DNA from: Lachnospiraceae bacterium
Lineage (GTDB): Bacteria; Bacillota; Clostridia; Lachnospirales; Lachnospiraceae
Assembly: GCA_910575035.1 (NCBI GenBank)
Contig: CAJTDL010000007.1
Location: 62,001 to 126,000 of the forward strand
DNA length: 64,000 bases
Direction: 5' to 3'
Shown here: in pieces, positions 1-9,315 of the stretch
Layout: each line of letters opens with the position of its first letter
How positions within the stretch are numbered: position 1 is the first letter of the stretch
Made by a program: the position numbers and the translations under genes
Notes under the pieces: generated by a model
The model's input: only the letters and a program-made list of their open reading frames with translations
What the model was told of the DNA's origin: nothing
Databases searched by the model: none

Positions 1-844
1 GGGGCTGTGCCCGAATGCCCAGTTCTTCTTCCAGCTCCCGCAAGGCAGACTGCAGATAATCGCTTCCAGCAGGCAAATGCCCTGCCGAGGAAATGTCATA
101 ACAGCCTGGGTAAGAATCCTTTGTGGCGCTGCGCTTCTGCAGCAATATTTCAAAGGCTTGCTTCGAACCTGCCGATAAAAGGCGGGCGCCACCGCCTGAG
201 GGCAAAATGCCGTCCGGCTTCTGCTGTATTAAATCAGCATACGGGGAGTTATCGGCTGGCCGCACAATCCACACATGTGCAGTCCCATGCAGATCCCCAG
301 AAGCATGAACCATGGAACGTTCCCGCACCTTGCCCGCCAGGCTTCCATCCTCCCGGCGCAGATCCAGAAGTTCCATAGGCGTTCCATTCAGCACAGCTTC
401 TGTCAGCCTGTCCCCATCATAGCTGAGCTTCAGGGAGAAAAAAGGGGTGTTTTCCATTAAAAGCTTAAAAAATATCTTATCGCCTTCCCAAAGGTTTAGG
501 TCCATCAGGCGATCCTTTTTTACCCATTCCAACGCGCCCTCCTCACAGTCTGCCAAAGCGCCCTCAAAGCTGTCTGAAGTGTAAAGGCACATATATTCCG
601 TCTGCCAGCCCTCCACAAAAAATGTAACGATCCCCCGAAAGGAAAAACTGGTCAGGGTCAGCCCTGTCTCCTCTTTTACCTCCCGCAGCAAGCATTCCTC
701 CGGGCTTTCCCCCTGCTCAAAATGGCCGCCAATGCCAATCCATTTATCCCTGTTTACATCCTTCTTTTTTTTGATGCGGTGGAGCATCAGGTATTGATTA
801 TCTTTTTCAATATAACACAGTGTTGTCAACGGTGACCTTCCCAT
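1..844 (-). CDS. Tandem Nudix hydrolase, C-terminus cut by window edge
   Basis: Two Nudix pyrophosphatase domains lie in one open frame of 281 visible codons. Domain 1 (about residues 5-150) has a complete Nudix box at residues 40-62: G40, E46, R54-E55 and E58-E59 are all present, as in MutT-like enzymes. Domain 2 starts near residue 155 and resembles the IPP-isomerase-like Nudix group. Its box begins at G255, has Ser where the first Glu is expected, and keeps the REx(2)EE core. There is no stop between the domains, so this is a true fusion. The ATG at 844 is the first in frame and lies 12 nt after the lipoprotein gene, so the gene probably ends the thi operon. Substrate is unknown; nucleotide clean-up or removal of damaged thiamine phosphates are guesses. 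The frame runs past base 1. Confidence 0.85.
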   Translation of the reverse strand, partial: MGRSPLTTLCYIEKDNQYLMLHRIKKKKDVNRDKWIGIGGHFEQGESPEECLLREVKEETGLTLTSFSFRGIVTFFVEGWQTEYMCLYTSDSFEGALADCEEGALEWVKKDRLMDLNLWEGDKIFFKLLMENTPFFSLKLSYDGDRLTEAVLNGTPMELLDLRREDGSLAGKVRERSMVHASGDLHGTAHVWIVRPADNSPYADLIQQKPDGILPSGGGARLLSAGSKQAFEILLQKRSATKDSYPGCYDISSAGHLPAGSDYLQSALRELEEELGIRAQP

Positions 845-856
845 GAATCCCCCTCT

Positions 857-1792
857 TTATTTTTCCCGTATATAGTCTGCATTCATAACGTCCTTCAACG
901 CCTCGTAGGGAACCTCGATCTCTATACTGCCGCCTGCATAAGCCGTTACCATATAGGGGTTGCAAATTACCACCAGCCCCTGCTCATTCAGGTAAAATAC
1001 ATCTTCCCGCAGAATATCGGATACAAAGCTTTCATAGCCTTCCAGCAGATAATCCTTATAAGGCTCCGACGTTATGGTATCCAAAATATGCTGATCCACA
1101 ATTTCTCCCGCCTTTGCTTTATCTGTAAAAATGTCTGCCAGAGACAGTAATTTCCCAGTAGGCACATCAAAGCAATAGGTAGAAGACCATGTATTGGGAT
1201 GCGGAGTTCCCTGCCATTCATAGCTGTCACATATAATGCTCAGGATTTCTGGAGAACTGTATGCCACTTTATAGGTTGCCCCATAGCCATATCCTGTCCA
1301 GCTGCCCTTTTCTTCTTCTGAAAGATCTTTATAAACGCTCCTTGCCAATTCTGTGTCTTCTTCTATATAAGTTTGGTTAGAAGTATGCTGCTGCTCAAAA
1401 ACCATGTTCATCTTCTCTGCAGCTGCATCATTTCCCGCTATGGAAATCACTGGGCAGTTTTCCATTACAGAAAGCAGCAGCAGGCCGCTCCCCTCTTCCT
1501 GAATATCCTGGGAATAATCCACAAAGGACACCTCCGGCTCCTGGGAGGCTTCTGCCTCTTGCTGCGGCTCCTCTGGCGTTTCCTCTTTAGCGTCTTGCTC
1601 CTGGGATGATTCTTTCCCTTTGGCCTCCTCCCCGTCCTGGCTTTCGGAAGGCTCTTTTTGATTCTCCTCTGTATCTGCCTCTGTTTCATCTGTTACATTT
1701 TCTGAGGGAGCTGGGGCTGGCTCATTTTTTTTCGCGCAGGCTGCAAACAACAGACATACCCCCAACATCCATACAAGTAATCTTCTTTTCAT
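857..1792 (-). CDS. Lipoprotein with DUF4163/DUF3298 (PdaC/RsiV-type) domains
   Basis: 311 aa. The signal peptide ends in a lipobox (LFAAC, Cys near residue 19), so the protein should be a membrane-anchored lipoprotein outside the cell. A Glu/Ser/Gln-rich acidic linker follows (about residues 22-88). The C-terminal two thirds has the look of a DUF4163 plus DUF3298 pair, including the motif YEWQGTPHPNT and a later VPYEAL. These domains occur in the Bacillus PdaC N-terminus and in the lysozyme-binding anti-sigma factor RsiV, but no deacetylase or anti-sigma domain is present here. The gene sits 24 nt after thiD and 12 nt before the Nudix gene, so it is probably co-transcribed with thiamine genes. 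A cell-wall or ligand-sensing role is inference. Confidence 0.8.
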   Translation of the reverse strand: MKRRLLVWMLGVCLLFAACAKKNEPAPAPSENVTDETEADTEENQKEPSESQDGEEAKGKESSQEQDAKEETPEEPQQEAEASQEPEVSFVDYSQDIQEEGSGLLLLSVMENCPVISIAGNDAAAEKMNMVFEQQHTSNQTYIEEDTELARSVYKDLSEEEKGSWTGYGYGATYKVAYSSPEILSIICDSYEWQGTPHPNTWSSTYCFDVPTGKLLSLADIFTDKAKAGEIVDQHILDTITSEPYKDYLLEGYESFVSDILREDVFYLNEQGLVVICNPYMVTAYAGGSIEIEVPYEALKDVMNADYIREK

Positions 1793-1816
1793 CCGTAATT
1801 CCCTTTTGCAATCCTT

Positions 1817-2599
1817 TCATTTGATTCGGTACATATGGTTCAGCGGCCCATTTCCTTTTCCAAGATCCATGCCATCCGCAATGGCTCCTGTAATGTATTC
1901 CTTTGCCCTCCTTGCGCTTTCTTCCATGCTAAGGCCACAGGCAAGGCCGCAGGCAAGGGCTGAGGACAGAGTGCATCCTGTCCCATGGGTATTGGGGTTA
2001 TGGATGCGTTTCCCTGGAATCCATAGTGGGGTATCCTGGAAAAAAAGCAGATCGTCCGCAGAAACAGTGTCATGGCCGCCTTTTATATAAACGGCACCCT
2101 TGTATTGTAACGCAAACTGCCTTGCTGCCGCAACCCTTTCTTCCCTTGTTTTTATAGTTGTTTGGAGTAAAAGGCTTGCTTCAGGGATATTAGGTGTATA
2201 GAGATCTGCCAGGGGGAGCAGGCGGGACTGAAAATAGGATAAGGCTTGGGGAGCCATTAGATGGGTTCCGCTGGTAGACAGGATAATGGTGTCCAGGACA
2301 ATATGGGGAGGGCGGAATTTTTTCAGGGCATGCTCAACAACCTCCATTTGCCCTATGCCTGGGAGCATTCCGATTTTTACGGCATGGGGAGGGATGTCGG
2401 CGAAAATACAGGACAGCTGCTGTTCCAAAAAATCCGGCGGAGTGGGAAGGATATTGACGACCCCTTGGGTATTTTGGGCTGTTAAGGCAGTAATGGCGCT
2501 TTCAGCGTATAAGGCGTGGGCAGTAATCGTTTTAATATCTGCCTGGATGCCGGCGCCGCCGCTGGGGTCGCTGCCGGCTATAGTCAGAATTATTTTCAT
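1817..2599 (-). CDS. thiD: Hydroxymethylpyrimidine/phosphomethylpyrimidine kinase ThiD
   Basis: 260 aa, full length for the ribokinase-like ThiD family. It phosphorylates HMP to HMP-P and then HMP-PP, the pyrimidine half of thiamine. Seen: the N-terminal substrate loop AGSDPSGGAGIQADIKT, the central KIGML, and the C-terminal anion-hole motif HGTGCTLSSALA with its catalytic-region GTGC. The ATG has an AGGAGC ribosome site 7 nt upstream. It lies 43 nt after thiE in the riboswitch-controlled operon. No thiM (thiazole kinase) is seen in the window. Confidence 0.96.
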   Translation of the reverse strand: MKIILTIAGSDPSGGAGIQADIKTITAHALYAESAITALTAQNTQGVVNILPTPPDFLEQQLSCIFADIPPHAVKIGMLPGIGQMEVVEHALKKFRPPHIVLDTIILSTSGTHLMAPQALSYFQSRLLPLADLYTPNIPEASLLLQTTIKTREERVAAARQFALQYKGAVYIKGGHDTVSADDLLFFQDTPLWIPGKRIHNPNTHGTGCTLSSALACGLACGLSMEESARRAKEYITGAIADGMDLGKGNGPLNHMYRIK

Positions 2600-2642
2600 A
2601 AGAGGCGCTCCTTATCTGTAATAGTTCCTGCAATTTTAGGAA

Positions 2643-3257
2643 TTACCCTAAATATGCCAAACTCCGCAGTATTTGGCGGATTTTTTGTACCTCAGCAGCA
2701 GGATTGGCAGACTTCAGAATGCCAGCAGAAATTGCCAGGCCGCTCGCTCCGCAGGAGAGGGGAACCCGGCAATTTTCAGCATTAATCCCGCCTACCGCCA
2801 CATTAGGGACACTCGTGGCATCCAGAATGGCCCGATAAGTTTCCTGGGAAATTGGAATGGCATCCTTTTTGGTATTTGTAGGGAACCATGCTCCGCTGCC
2901 CAGGTAATCTGCGCCGGATTTTTGAGCCTCAACTGCCTGAGATACCGTTTTGGCCGTAGCGCCAATAATCTTAGATGAACCAAGAAAAGCCCGGGCATCC
3001 CTGATTGGAAGATCCGACTGCCCCAGATGAACGCCATCCGCCCCGCTTAAAGCTGCAATATCCACACGGTCATTAATAATCAGCTTTGTATGGTAAAATT
3101 CTGTCATCTGGCGCAGCCTTCTGGCATGCACCAAATACTCTGATGAAGAAACCTCCTTTTCCCTAAGCTGGATATAGTCAATCCCAGCCTCCAATACAGA
3201 CGCTATCACCTTCTCCCCATAAGAAAAATCCACAATTAAATATAACCAACGTTCCAT
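2643..3257 (-). CDS. thiE: Thiamine-phosphate synthase ThiE
   Basis: 204 aa TIM-barrel enzyme joining HMP-PP and thiazole phosphate to give thiamine monophosphate. Family marks are QLREKE (residues 31-36), IINDRVDIA, GADGVHLGQ.D, GATAKT (usually GVS or GAT), GADYLGSGAWFPTNTK and AVGGI. The N-terminus is slightly short but starts directly at the first strand (LYLIVD), which is usual for the compact form. It lies between thiC (71 nt) and thiD (43 nt). The GVHLGQ and GSGAWFPT pyrophosphate-binding loops are intact, so it should be functional. Confidence 0.95.
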   Translation of the reverse strand: MERWLYLIVDFSYGEKVIASVLEAGIDYIQLREKEVSSSEYLVHARRLRQMTEFYHTKLIINDRVDIAALSGADGVHLGQSDLPIRDARAFLGSSKIIGATAKTVSQAVEAQKSGADYLGSGAWFPTNTKKDAIPISQETYRAILDATSVPNVAVGGINAENCRVPLSCGASGLAISAGILKSANPAAEVQKIRQILRSLAYLG

Positions 3258-3328
3258 TGAACCCTCCGTTCCATGCCTAAACTTTCGATTCTTTACAACT
3301 ATTCCCCCTACAATGACTGCGCCAATCT

Positions 3329-4633
3329 CTACAAAATATCTATATATTCCCCAGAAAGCGCCTTATTCATACTCCTCACCGCGCAAAATTTCCCACACAT
3401 AGAGCAAGTATCCTCATGCTCCGGCTTCCGTTCTTCACGGATCTTCTTTGCTGTCTCTGGATCCATTGCACATTCCCACTGTGCCTCCCAGTCTAAATTG
3501 CGGCGGGCGTCTGCCATTCTGTCATCAATTTCCCTTGCGCCGCGCACGCCTTTGGCAATGTCTGCCGCATGGGCAGCAATCTTAGAGGCAATAATGCCTT
3601 GCTTTACATCCTCCACATTTGGCAGCGCAAGGTGCTCTGCCGGAGTTACATAACATAGGAACGCCGCTCCATTCTGTGCAGCAATAGCCCCTCCGATTGC
3701 AGAGGTAATGTGGTCATAGCCTGGGGCAATATCTGTTACGATAGGCCCTAATACATAGAATGGGGCCCCCATGCAGATTGTCTGCTGCATCTTCATATTA
3801 GCCGCAATCTGATCCATCGGCATATGCCCAGGGCCTTCTACCATCACCTGCACATCCTTTTCCCAGGCACGCTTAGTCAGCTCACCCAGGCGCACCAGCT
3901 CTTCAATCTGGCATACGTCCGAGCCATCCGCCAGGCAGCCTGGGCGGCAGGCATCCCCCAAAGAAATAGTAACGTCATATTCCCTGCAAATTTCCAGAAT
4001 TTCGTCAAAATATTCATAAAAGGGGTTTTCTTCCCCTGACATGCTCATCCAGGCAAATACCAGGGAACCGCCCCTGGAAACGATATTCATTTTCCGCTTG
4101 TGCTTCTTGATCTGCTCGATGGTTTTTCTGGTAATGCCGCAGTGAAGCGTCACAAAATCCACGCCGTCCTCTGCATGGAGCCTTACCACATCAATAAAGT
4201 CCTTAGCAGTCAGGGTAGCAAGATCCCTTTGGTAATGGATCACAGAATCATATACAGGCACTGTCCCAATCATAGCCGGGCATTCAGAAGTCAATTTCCG
4301 GCGAAACGGCATGGTATCGCCATGGGAAGACAGATCCATAATGGCATGGGCGCCCAAATTCACCGCCTCCATTACCTTCTGCATTTCCACATCATAATCT
4401 TTACAGTCCCTGGATACACCAAGGTTTACATTGATCTTCGTTTTCAGCATGGAGCCTACGCCCTCCGGGTCAATGCAAGTATGGTTCTTATTGGCACAAA
4501 TCGCCACCTTCCCCTCTGCCACCAGCGGCATCAGTTCTTCCACTGACATCTGCTCCTTTTCTGCTACCTTTTTCAATTCCTCTGTTACAATGCCCCTGCG
4601 GGCTGCATCCATCTGGGTTGCATATTCTCTCAT
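3329..4633 (-). CDS. thiC: Phosphomethylpyrimidine synthase ThiC (radical SAM)
   Basis: 434 aa. It converts aminoimidazole ribotide to HMP-P, the committed pyrimidine step of thiamine synthesis. The C-terminal CSMCGKFC (CX2CX4C, about residues 407-414) binds the radical-SAM 4Fe-4S cluster typical of ThiC. Other family blocks are [46 protein letters not shown] and [10 protein letters not shown]. The length fits the short form found in clostridia, without the long N-terminal domain. It is the first gene after the TPP riboswitch and its terminator. Confidence 0.97.
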   Translation of the reverse strand: MREYATQMDAARRGIVTEELKKVAEKEQMSVEELMPLVAEGKVAICANKNHTCIDPEGVGSMLKTKINVNLGVSRDCKDYDVEMQKVMEAVNLGAHAIMDLSSHGDTMPFRRKLTSECPAMIGTVPVYDSVIHYQRDLATLTAKDFIDVVRLHAEDGVDFVTLHCGITRKTIEQIKKHKRKMNIVSRGGSLVFAWMSMSGEENPFYEYFDEILEICREYDVTISLGDACRPGCLADGSDVCQIEELVRLGELTKRAWEKDVQVMVEGPGHMPMDQIAANMKMQQTICMGAPFYVLGPIVTDIAPGYDHITSAIGGAIAAQNGAAFLCYVTPAEHLALPNVEDVKQGIIASKIAAHAADIAKGVRGAREIDDRMADARRNLDWEAQWECAMDPETAKKIREERKPEHEDTCSMCGKFCAVRSMNKALSGEYIDIL

Positions 4634-4784
4634 AATAAGCTCCTTATCCTTTCTTAAACAATCAATACTTCATGCTCCTCTGCCCACACTGCCTCAAAAC
4701 GCATTATGCAGGCATCATTCCAAAGAATCCCCAACCCCCTTCCCTAAAGCAGCATCCAACACGAAAAAACTCACTGTCTAAAAA

Positions 4785-4832
4785 CTTATAATGAAAGAGG
4801 AAACGCCCAAACCGTACCCAGCGTTTCCTCTA
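4785..4832 (-). terminator. Riboswitch expression-platform terminator before thiC
   Basis: Inverted arms at 4797-4806 and 4821-4830 (GAGGAAACGC / GCGTTTCCTC on the minus strand) form a perfect 10-bp stem with a 14-nt loop, followed by a T-rich run ending in TTTTT. It lies between the TPP aptamer and thiC, so it is the likely off-state hairpin when thiamine diphosphate is bound. Confidence 0.75.
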
Positions 4833-4842
4833 CATTCCAACT

Positions 4843-4926
4843 TTCCGCTCCCTACGATAGTATTAACTAACAGGTTCTAAGAGTCAGGTTCTACCTTCTC
4901 AACTGCATTGCAGTCCCTCTGCGCTT
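4843..4926 (-). promoter_or_regulatory. TPP (THI-box) riboswitch
   Basis: On the minus strand the conserved TPP aptamer elements occur in order: a TTGAGA version of the CTGAGA box near 4900, an ACCTG element near 4870, and the highly conserved CGTAGGGA block at 4848-4855, within a leader about 210-290 nt upstream of thiC. Together with the terminator below it and the promoter above it, this is a complete transcription-attenuating TPP leader. The variant first base of the CTGAGA box is the only oddity. Confidence 0.88.
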
Positions 4927-4982
4927 TATTTAATTTAGAAGCTTTCCAAAATACAAATTTCCCTTGCCAGCTTTTGCATATT

Positions 4983-5011
4983 ATCATATAAGATACCATG
5001 CATTTTGTCAA
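4983..5011 (-). promoter_or_regulatory. Sigma-A promoter of the thi operon
   Basis: Perfect -35 TTGACA (5006-5011) and -10 TATGAT (4983-4988) with a 17-nt spacer on the minus strand, just beyond the ctpA stop and upstream of the TPP aptamer. The start should fall near 4976. Confidence 0.85.
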
Positions 5012-5024
5012 TAGGAAGGTCCCT

Positions 5025-6365
5025 TTACTTCCCCTTCCCCTGCAAAACTTCCAGAGCCTTCAGCACCTGATTGTCATGCAGCGGATTATAGCTGTCGTCA
5101 TCTTTTTCCTGGTACTCATACTCCAATTCAATATCTGGCTCAATCCCCACTCCATGGATATAATTCCCCTTCGGCGTAAAGTACTTCGCCATCGTCACCT
5201 TCACGGCGCTCCCATCTGTCAATGGGATGATGGTCTGGACAATCCCTTTCCCAAATGTCTTCGTCCCGATCAGAGTCCCATACTCATAATCCTTAATCGC
5301 CCCTGCAAAAATCTCTGACGCACTGGCGCTATTCTCATTGACCAAAACTGCCATAGGAATCTCCATGCAAGCCGCATCTGATTTATAATCTGAACGGTTC
5401 CCAAACTTATCTTCAGTATAAACAATCAGCCCTTCCGGCAGTATCTTATCCAGCATCGTGCAAACTGCCTGGAGCACGCCTCCCGGATTATCCCGCAAAT
5501 CCACAATCACGGATTTCATCCCCTGCCCCTGCAGTTCTTCTAATGCCTGGTCAAACTGCTCTGATGTGGATTCCGAAAACTCTGTGACCTGCACAAACCC
5601 AACTTCACCCTCTAACATCTGGTACTGCACCGTAGGCACTGCAATCTGCCGCCGTTCCACATAGGTTTCTATATAGCCCCCCTCCCCTTCCCGTGCCAGC
5701 TGCAGACATACCTTCGTCCCCTCTTCCCCTTTGATCAGGCTCACCAGCTCCGTCAATTCCTGCCCATTCACTTCCGTTTCATCAATCTTTGCAATCATAT
5801 CCCCATCCTTCACCCCGGCTTCTTCCGCCGGAGTCCCTGGATACACATGGAGCACCGTCACCGCCTTGGTGTCCGCACTTTGCGTCAGCACCACGCCAAT
5901 GCCATAATAAACCCCTGTAGTGCTCTCATTAAAGGAGGCATATTCCTCTGCCGTAAAATAATTGGAATACGGATCCCCCAACCCACTGACCATTCCCCCA
6001 TACATCCCTTCTACCATTGCATCCTGGTCAATCCCTTCATAATAATACTGATCAATCAAATCTGCAATCTCCCCCATCTTTTGCACCACATCTTCCTCAA
6101 AAAGCGAATCCTTGGTAGCCCCCGCCGAGCCTGGCTCAGCCGCCATATCCTGTGCATTCCCCCTCCTGTTCCCAGGCAAAGAAATCCCCCGGAATACCAG
6201 CGTCACCGCCATCACTACAACCAAGGTTCCTGCAATCCCTGATACCATCCCCTTGTAAAAATTCCTTTTTTTCTTATATGGCCTCCTCCCTGGCCGTACC
6301 CCTCTGTCCATCTCCCTTTCCAGCCGCAGCTGCTCCTCCTCAAAATCATACTGTTCCATATCCAT
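5025..6365 (-). CDS. ctpA: S41 carboxy-terminal processing protease with PDZ domain
   Basis: 446 aa. A basic cytoplasmic N-terminus leads to one membrane segment (about residues 38-62), so the catalytic part is extracytoplasmic. A PDZ domain follows at about 135-215, then the S41 core. The Ser in NSASASEIF and the Lys in GTKTFGKG about 25 residues later form the Ser/Lys dyad. The ATG at 6365 has GGAGG 6 nt upstream and is preferred over the Met two codons later. The gene is about 70 nt downstream of ftsX on the same strand. In many Firmicutes such CtpA-like proteases trim secreted envelope proteins, possibly including targets of FtsEX-activated hydrolases; that link is inferred from context. 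Confidence 0.93.
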   Translation of the reverse strand: MDMEQYDFEEEQLRLEREMDRGVRPGRRPYKKKRNFYKGMVSGIAGTLVVVMAVTLVFRGISLPGNRRGNAQDMAAEPGSAGATKDSLFEEDVVQKMGEIADLIDQYYYEGIDQDAMVEGMYGGMVSGLGDPYSNYFTAEEYASFNESTTGVYYGIGVVLTQSADTKAVTVLHVYPGTPAEEAGVKDGDMIAKIDETEVNGQELTELVSLIKGEEGTKVCLQLAREGEGGYIETYVERRQIAVPTVQYQMLEGEVGFVQVTEFSESTSEQFDQALEELQGQGMKSVIVDLRDNPGGVLQAVCTMLDKILPEGLIVYTEDKFGNRSDYKSDAACMEIPMAVLVNENSASASEIFAGAIKDYEYGTLIGTKTFGKGIVQTIIPLTDGSAVKVTMAKYFTPKGNYIHGVGIEPDIELEYEYQEKDDDSYNPLHDNQVLKALEVLQGKGK

Positions 6366-6435
6366 ATATTTCCTCCTCTCTCATCCTTTCTCTCTTAATC
6401 TCCACAGGCTTCCACTCCTAACCGATAATCACCCA

Positions 6436-7344
6436 TCACACCCTCAGGTGCTTGCGAATCGTCATAAAGCTCCCCAAAAACCCAATCCCTACGCCCAGCA
6501 CCAGCGCCACTGGCAGCAGCGTAGCAAACACCTGATCCACTGGCAGAAAATCCAATATCCCATTCAACCACCGGAACCTCTCCCCCACATAGCTAATAAT
6601 CTTCCGATACATCACAAACAAAATGGACAGCGGGATCACCGACCCAATCAGCCCAATCAGGATCCCTTCGACAATAAAAGGCGCCCGCACAAAAAAATCA
6701 GTAGCGCCAATTAATTTCATAATCCCAATTTCCTCCCGCCGGACCGCGATCCCAATGGTAACCGTATTGCTGATCAAAAACACCGCCACGCACAAAAGGA
6801 TCAAAATAATCCCCGCTGACACATACCCAATCAAGCTGTTAAAATCCGTCAGCGTATTCGCCGCCGCATCTGAACTCTTCACTTCCTTTACCCCATTCAG
6901 GGACTGGATAAACGTCACCAAAGACTGCTGCATGGAAATATCGTTCATATACACTTCATAATGGGCAGAATTTGCCAACGGGTTATCCTCTGCAAAATCC
7001 TTTGCAATCTCCTCAGACCCTTCAAAATAATACTTCTGAAATTCCTCCCATGTCTCATCTGCAGAGACAAACTGTTTATTCGATACCTCCGCCCGCTTGC
7101 CAATCTGTTCCCCAACGGCGTCCATCTGCGCCTGGGTCACGCCATCCTCAAAAAAAACCGTAACGGCAACCCCAGACTCCACTTCACGCACCACGCTTTG
7201 GAAATTTACCACTACAGAATAAAATATGCCAAATAAAAAAATACATGCAGACATTGTGGCAATGGACGCCAGGGAGAACATCTTATTCTTCCAGATATTC
7301 CGAATACCCTGCCACAGGGTATATAAAAATGTACTAATCCTCAT
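6436..7344 (-). CDS. ftsX: Cell-division ABC permease FtsX
   Basis: About 302 aa from the start MRISTFLYT, which matches usual FtsX N-termini. A start 10 codons upstream is possible but overlaps ftsE further. Four membrane segments are visible: one near residue 25-45, then an extracellular loop of about 110 residues, then three at about 175-200, 215-245 and 270-295. The -RREEIGIMKLIGAT- coupling motif is present. FtsX partners FtsE to control peptidoglycan hydrolases at the septum or sidewall. The start overlaps the ftsE end by 11 nt, so the two are translationally coupled. Confidence 0.94.
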   Translation of the reverse strand: MRISTFLYTLWQGIRNIWKNKMFSLASIATMSACIFLFGIFYSVVVNFQSVVREVESGVAVTVFFEDGVTQAQMDAVGEQIGKRAEVSNKQFVSADETWEEFQKYYFEGSEEIAKDFAEDNPLANSAHYEVYMNDISMQQSLVTFIQSLNGVKEVKSSDAAANTLTDFNSLIGYVSAGIILILLCVAVFLISNTVTIGIAVRREEIGIMKLIGATDFFVRAPFIVEGILIGLIGSVIPLSILFVMYRKIISYVGERFRWLNGILDFLPVDQVFATLLPVALVLGVGIGFLGSFMTIRKHLRV

Positions 7345-8017
7345 TGTAGCCCTCCAACTGCTCATCGCTGACAATCACGCCTTTGTCCATGATGATCACC
7401 CGCTTCTTCATTGCCCGCACAATCTCCTGGTTATGGGTTACCACCAAAACGGTGGTCCCCCTTTGGTTGATCTCATCCAAAAGCCGCATGATCTCCCAGG
7501 CATTGTGCGCGTCCAAATTTCCCGTAGGCTCATCTGCCAAAAGGATCTTCGGCTCATTGACCAAAGCCCTTGCAATGGCTACCCGCTGCTGCTCCCCACC
7601 GGAAATCTCCCGGGGATAGGACTTGTACTTGGCCGCCAATCCCACCACAGACAGGACGGCTGGAACCTTCCTGCGCATGGATTTTACAGGCATTCCAATC
7701 ACGCGCTGGGCAAATGCCACATTTTCATAGACATTCCGATCCTTCAGCAGGCGGAAATCCTGGAATACCACGCCGATATTCCGGCGAAACCGCGGGACAT
7801 TTTTATGCCGGATCTTCCCCAGCCGCTGCCCATTGATAATAATGGTGCCCTTTGTGGGCTCAAGCTCCTTCAGCAGCAGCTTGATCAAGGTGGATTTTCC
7901 GGACCCGCTGTCCCCCATTACAAAAACAAACTCCCCTTCCTCTATCTCCAAACTCACATCATTCAAAGCAGGAATCCCTGCTGAATACGACTTACTGACA
8001 TGCTCAAGCTTAATCAT
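7334..8017 (-). CDS. ftsE: Cell-division ABC ATPase FtsE
   Basis: 227 aa, standard FtsE length. Walker A is GDSGSGKST (about residues 36-44), the Q-loop is VFQDFRLL, the signature is ISGGEQQRVAIARAL and Walker B is ILLADEPTGNLD, with the H-loop VVTHNQ. GGAGG lies a few bases before the ATG. It drives FtsX and the attached murein-hydrolase regulation at the membrane. It begins 8 nt after the upstream regulator gene. Confidence 0.95.
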   Translation of the reverse strand: MIKLEHVSKSYSAGIPALNDVSLEIEEGEFVFVMGDSGSGKSTLIKLLLKELEPTKGTIIINGQRLGKIRHKNVPRFRRNIGVVFQDFRLLKDRNVYENVAFAQRVIGMPVKSMRRKVPAVLSVVGLAAKYKSYPREISGGEQQRVAIARALVNEPKILLADEPTGNLDAHNAWEIMRLLDEINQRGTTVLVVTHNQEIVRAMKKRVIIMDKGVIVSDEQLEGYNED

Positions 8018-8025
8018 GCAACCTC

Positions 8026-9114
8026 CTAATAATCCAATGTTTCCATATACTTCATATATTTTACCACCATAAGCGCGATCTTAAAGGTAATAGCATCCTC
8101 AAAGATCCTCAGATCCAGCCCTGTGCTCTTCTGCAGCTTATCCAGCCGATACACCAGCGTATTCCGATGGATATACAGCTGCCTGGAAGTCTCAGAGACA
8201 TTCAGGCTGTTCTCAAAAAATTTATTGATTGTGGTCAGCGTTTCCTCATCAAACTCATCTGGGGATTTCCCATCGAAGATCTCCTTAATAAACATTTTAC
8301 ACAACGGAATCGGAAGCTGGTAGATCAAACGGCCAATCCCCAAGGTAGAATAAGCGATCACATGGCGGTCCTCGAAAAAGATCTTGCCCACGTCCAGAGC
8401 CATCCGGGCTTCCTTATAGGAGCGGGAAACCTCCTTAATTTCATTCACAATGGTGCCATAAGCAATGTGGATTTCCGGCTCATCCCCGCTTTGGAACATA
8501 TCCAGGATCACCTCTGCCACCTTGTTCAGCTCCTCATAGCCTTCATTTTCCATAACTTCCTTGACCACAATGATGTTCTTCTCATCCACTGCAGTAATAA
8601 AATCCTTGGACTTGCCAGCCAAAAGGCCGCGCACTTTCTCTAATTCATTTCCGTCCTTTTCCCGGTTTGTCTCCACGATAAACACCACCCTCCGGGCTTC
8701 TGTGTCAATATGGAGCTTTTTAGCACGGTTATAAATATCCACCAAAAGCAGATTATCCAACAAAAGGTTTTTCACAAAATTATCCTTATCAAAACGCTCC
8801 TTATAAGCGATCAGAAGGTTTTGAATCTGGAAGCTGGCTATTTTCCCTACCATATATACGTCATCGCTGTCGCCATTGGCGAGCAGGATATATTCCAATT
8901 GATGCTCATCAAACACCTTAAAAAACTGACACCCCAAAAATACCTGGCTATCCGCAGGAGACTCCACAAATGCCAGAGCCGCGGTCACATAACTATCCGT
9001 ATCCTGAAAAGTAGATGCCAACACCTTTCCTTCTGTATCAATAATACATAAATCAATTCTAGTAATTCCTTTTAAACCATCAATGGTGCTTTGAAGTATC
9101 TGATTCGAAATCAT
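8026..9114 (-). CDS. PucR/CdaR-family transcriptional regulator
   Basis: About 362 aa from the ATG at 9114, chosen because AAAGGAG sits about 9 nt upstream; an open frame continues 29 codons further without a better site. The N-terminus (MISNQILQSTIDGL) and the IDTEGKVLAST stretch resemble the sugar-diacid-recognition domain of CdaR. The middle resembles a GGDEF-like CdaR domain. The C-terminus holds the PucR HTH (SETSRQLYIHRNTLVYRLDK). CdaR regulators sense sugar diacids such as glycerate, but the target here is unknown. It lies directly upstream of ftsE in the same direction, which suggests co-transcription. Confidence 0.85.
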   Translation of the reverse strand: MISNQILQSTIDGLKGITRIDLCIIDTEGKVLASTFQDTDSYVTAALAFVESPADSQVFLGCQFFKVFDEHQLEYILLANGDSDDVYMVGKIASFQIQNLLIAYKERFDKDNFVKNLLLDNLLLVDIYNRAKKLHIDTEARRVVFIVETNREKDGNELEKVRGLLAGKSKDFITAVDEKNIIVVKEVMENEGYEELNKVAEVILDMFQSGDEPEIHIAYGTIVNEIKEVSRSYKEARMALDVGKIFFEDRHVIAYSTLGIGRLIYQLPIPLCKMFIKEIFDGKSPDEFDEETLTTINKFFENSLNVSETSRQLYIHRNTLVYRLDKLQKSTGLDLRIFEDAITFKIALMVVKYMKYMETLDY

Positions 9115-9283
9115 TTGCTCCACTCCTTTTCTATGTCCTTCTGTCCCAGGTTTTCCGACGCCAAAGGGCATTTTTCGCACATCCTCTGGGTCACTATGCA
9201 ACTTTCACAAAATATATTGCTTGCTTTTCAGGAAAATAAAACAACTTAATTTGTATTTTAATGCAAAAGCACAAAAAAATAAA

Positions 9284-9315
9284 GAGGAAATCCACATTTT
9301 TTTATGCATTTCCTC
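9284..9315 (-). terminator. Terminator downstream of the yitT-like gene
   Basis: Stem GAGGAAAT (9284-9291) and ATTTCCTC (9308-9315) with T-rich flanks on both sides, so it may stop transcription in either direction. It lies in the 335-base gap between the regulator (start 9114) and the YitT gene (end 9450). Nothing else is evident in that gap beyond AT-rich sequence. Confidence 0.65.
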
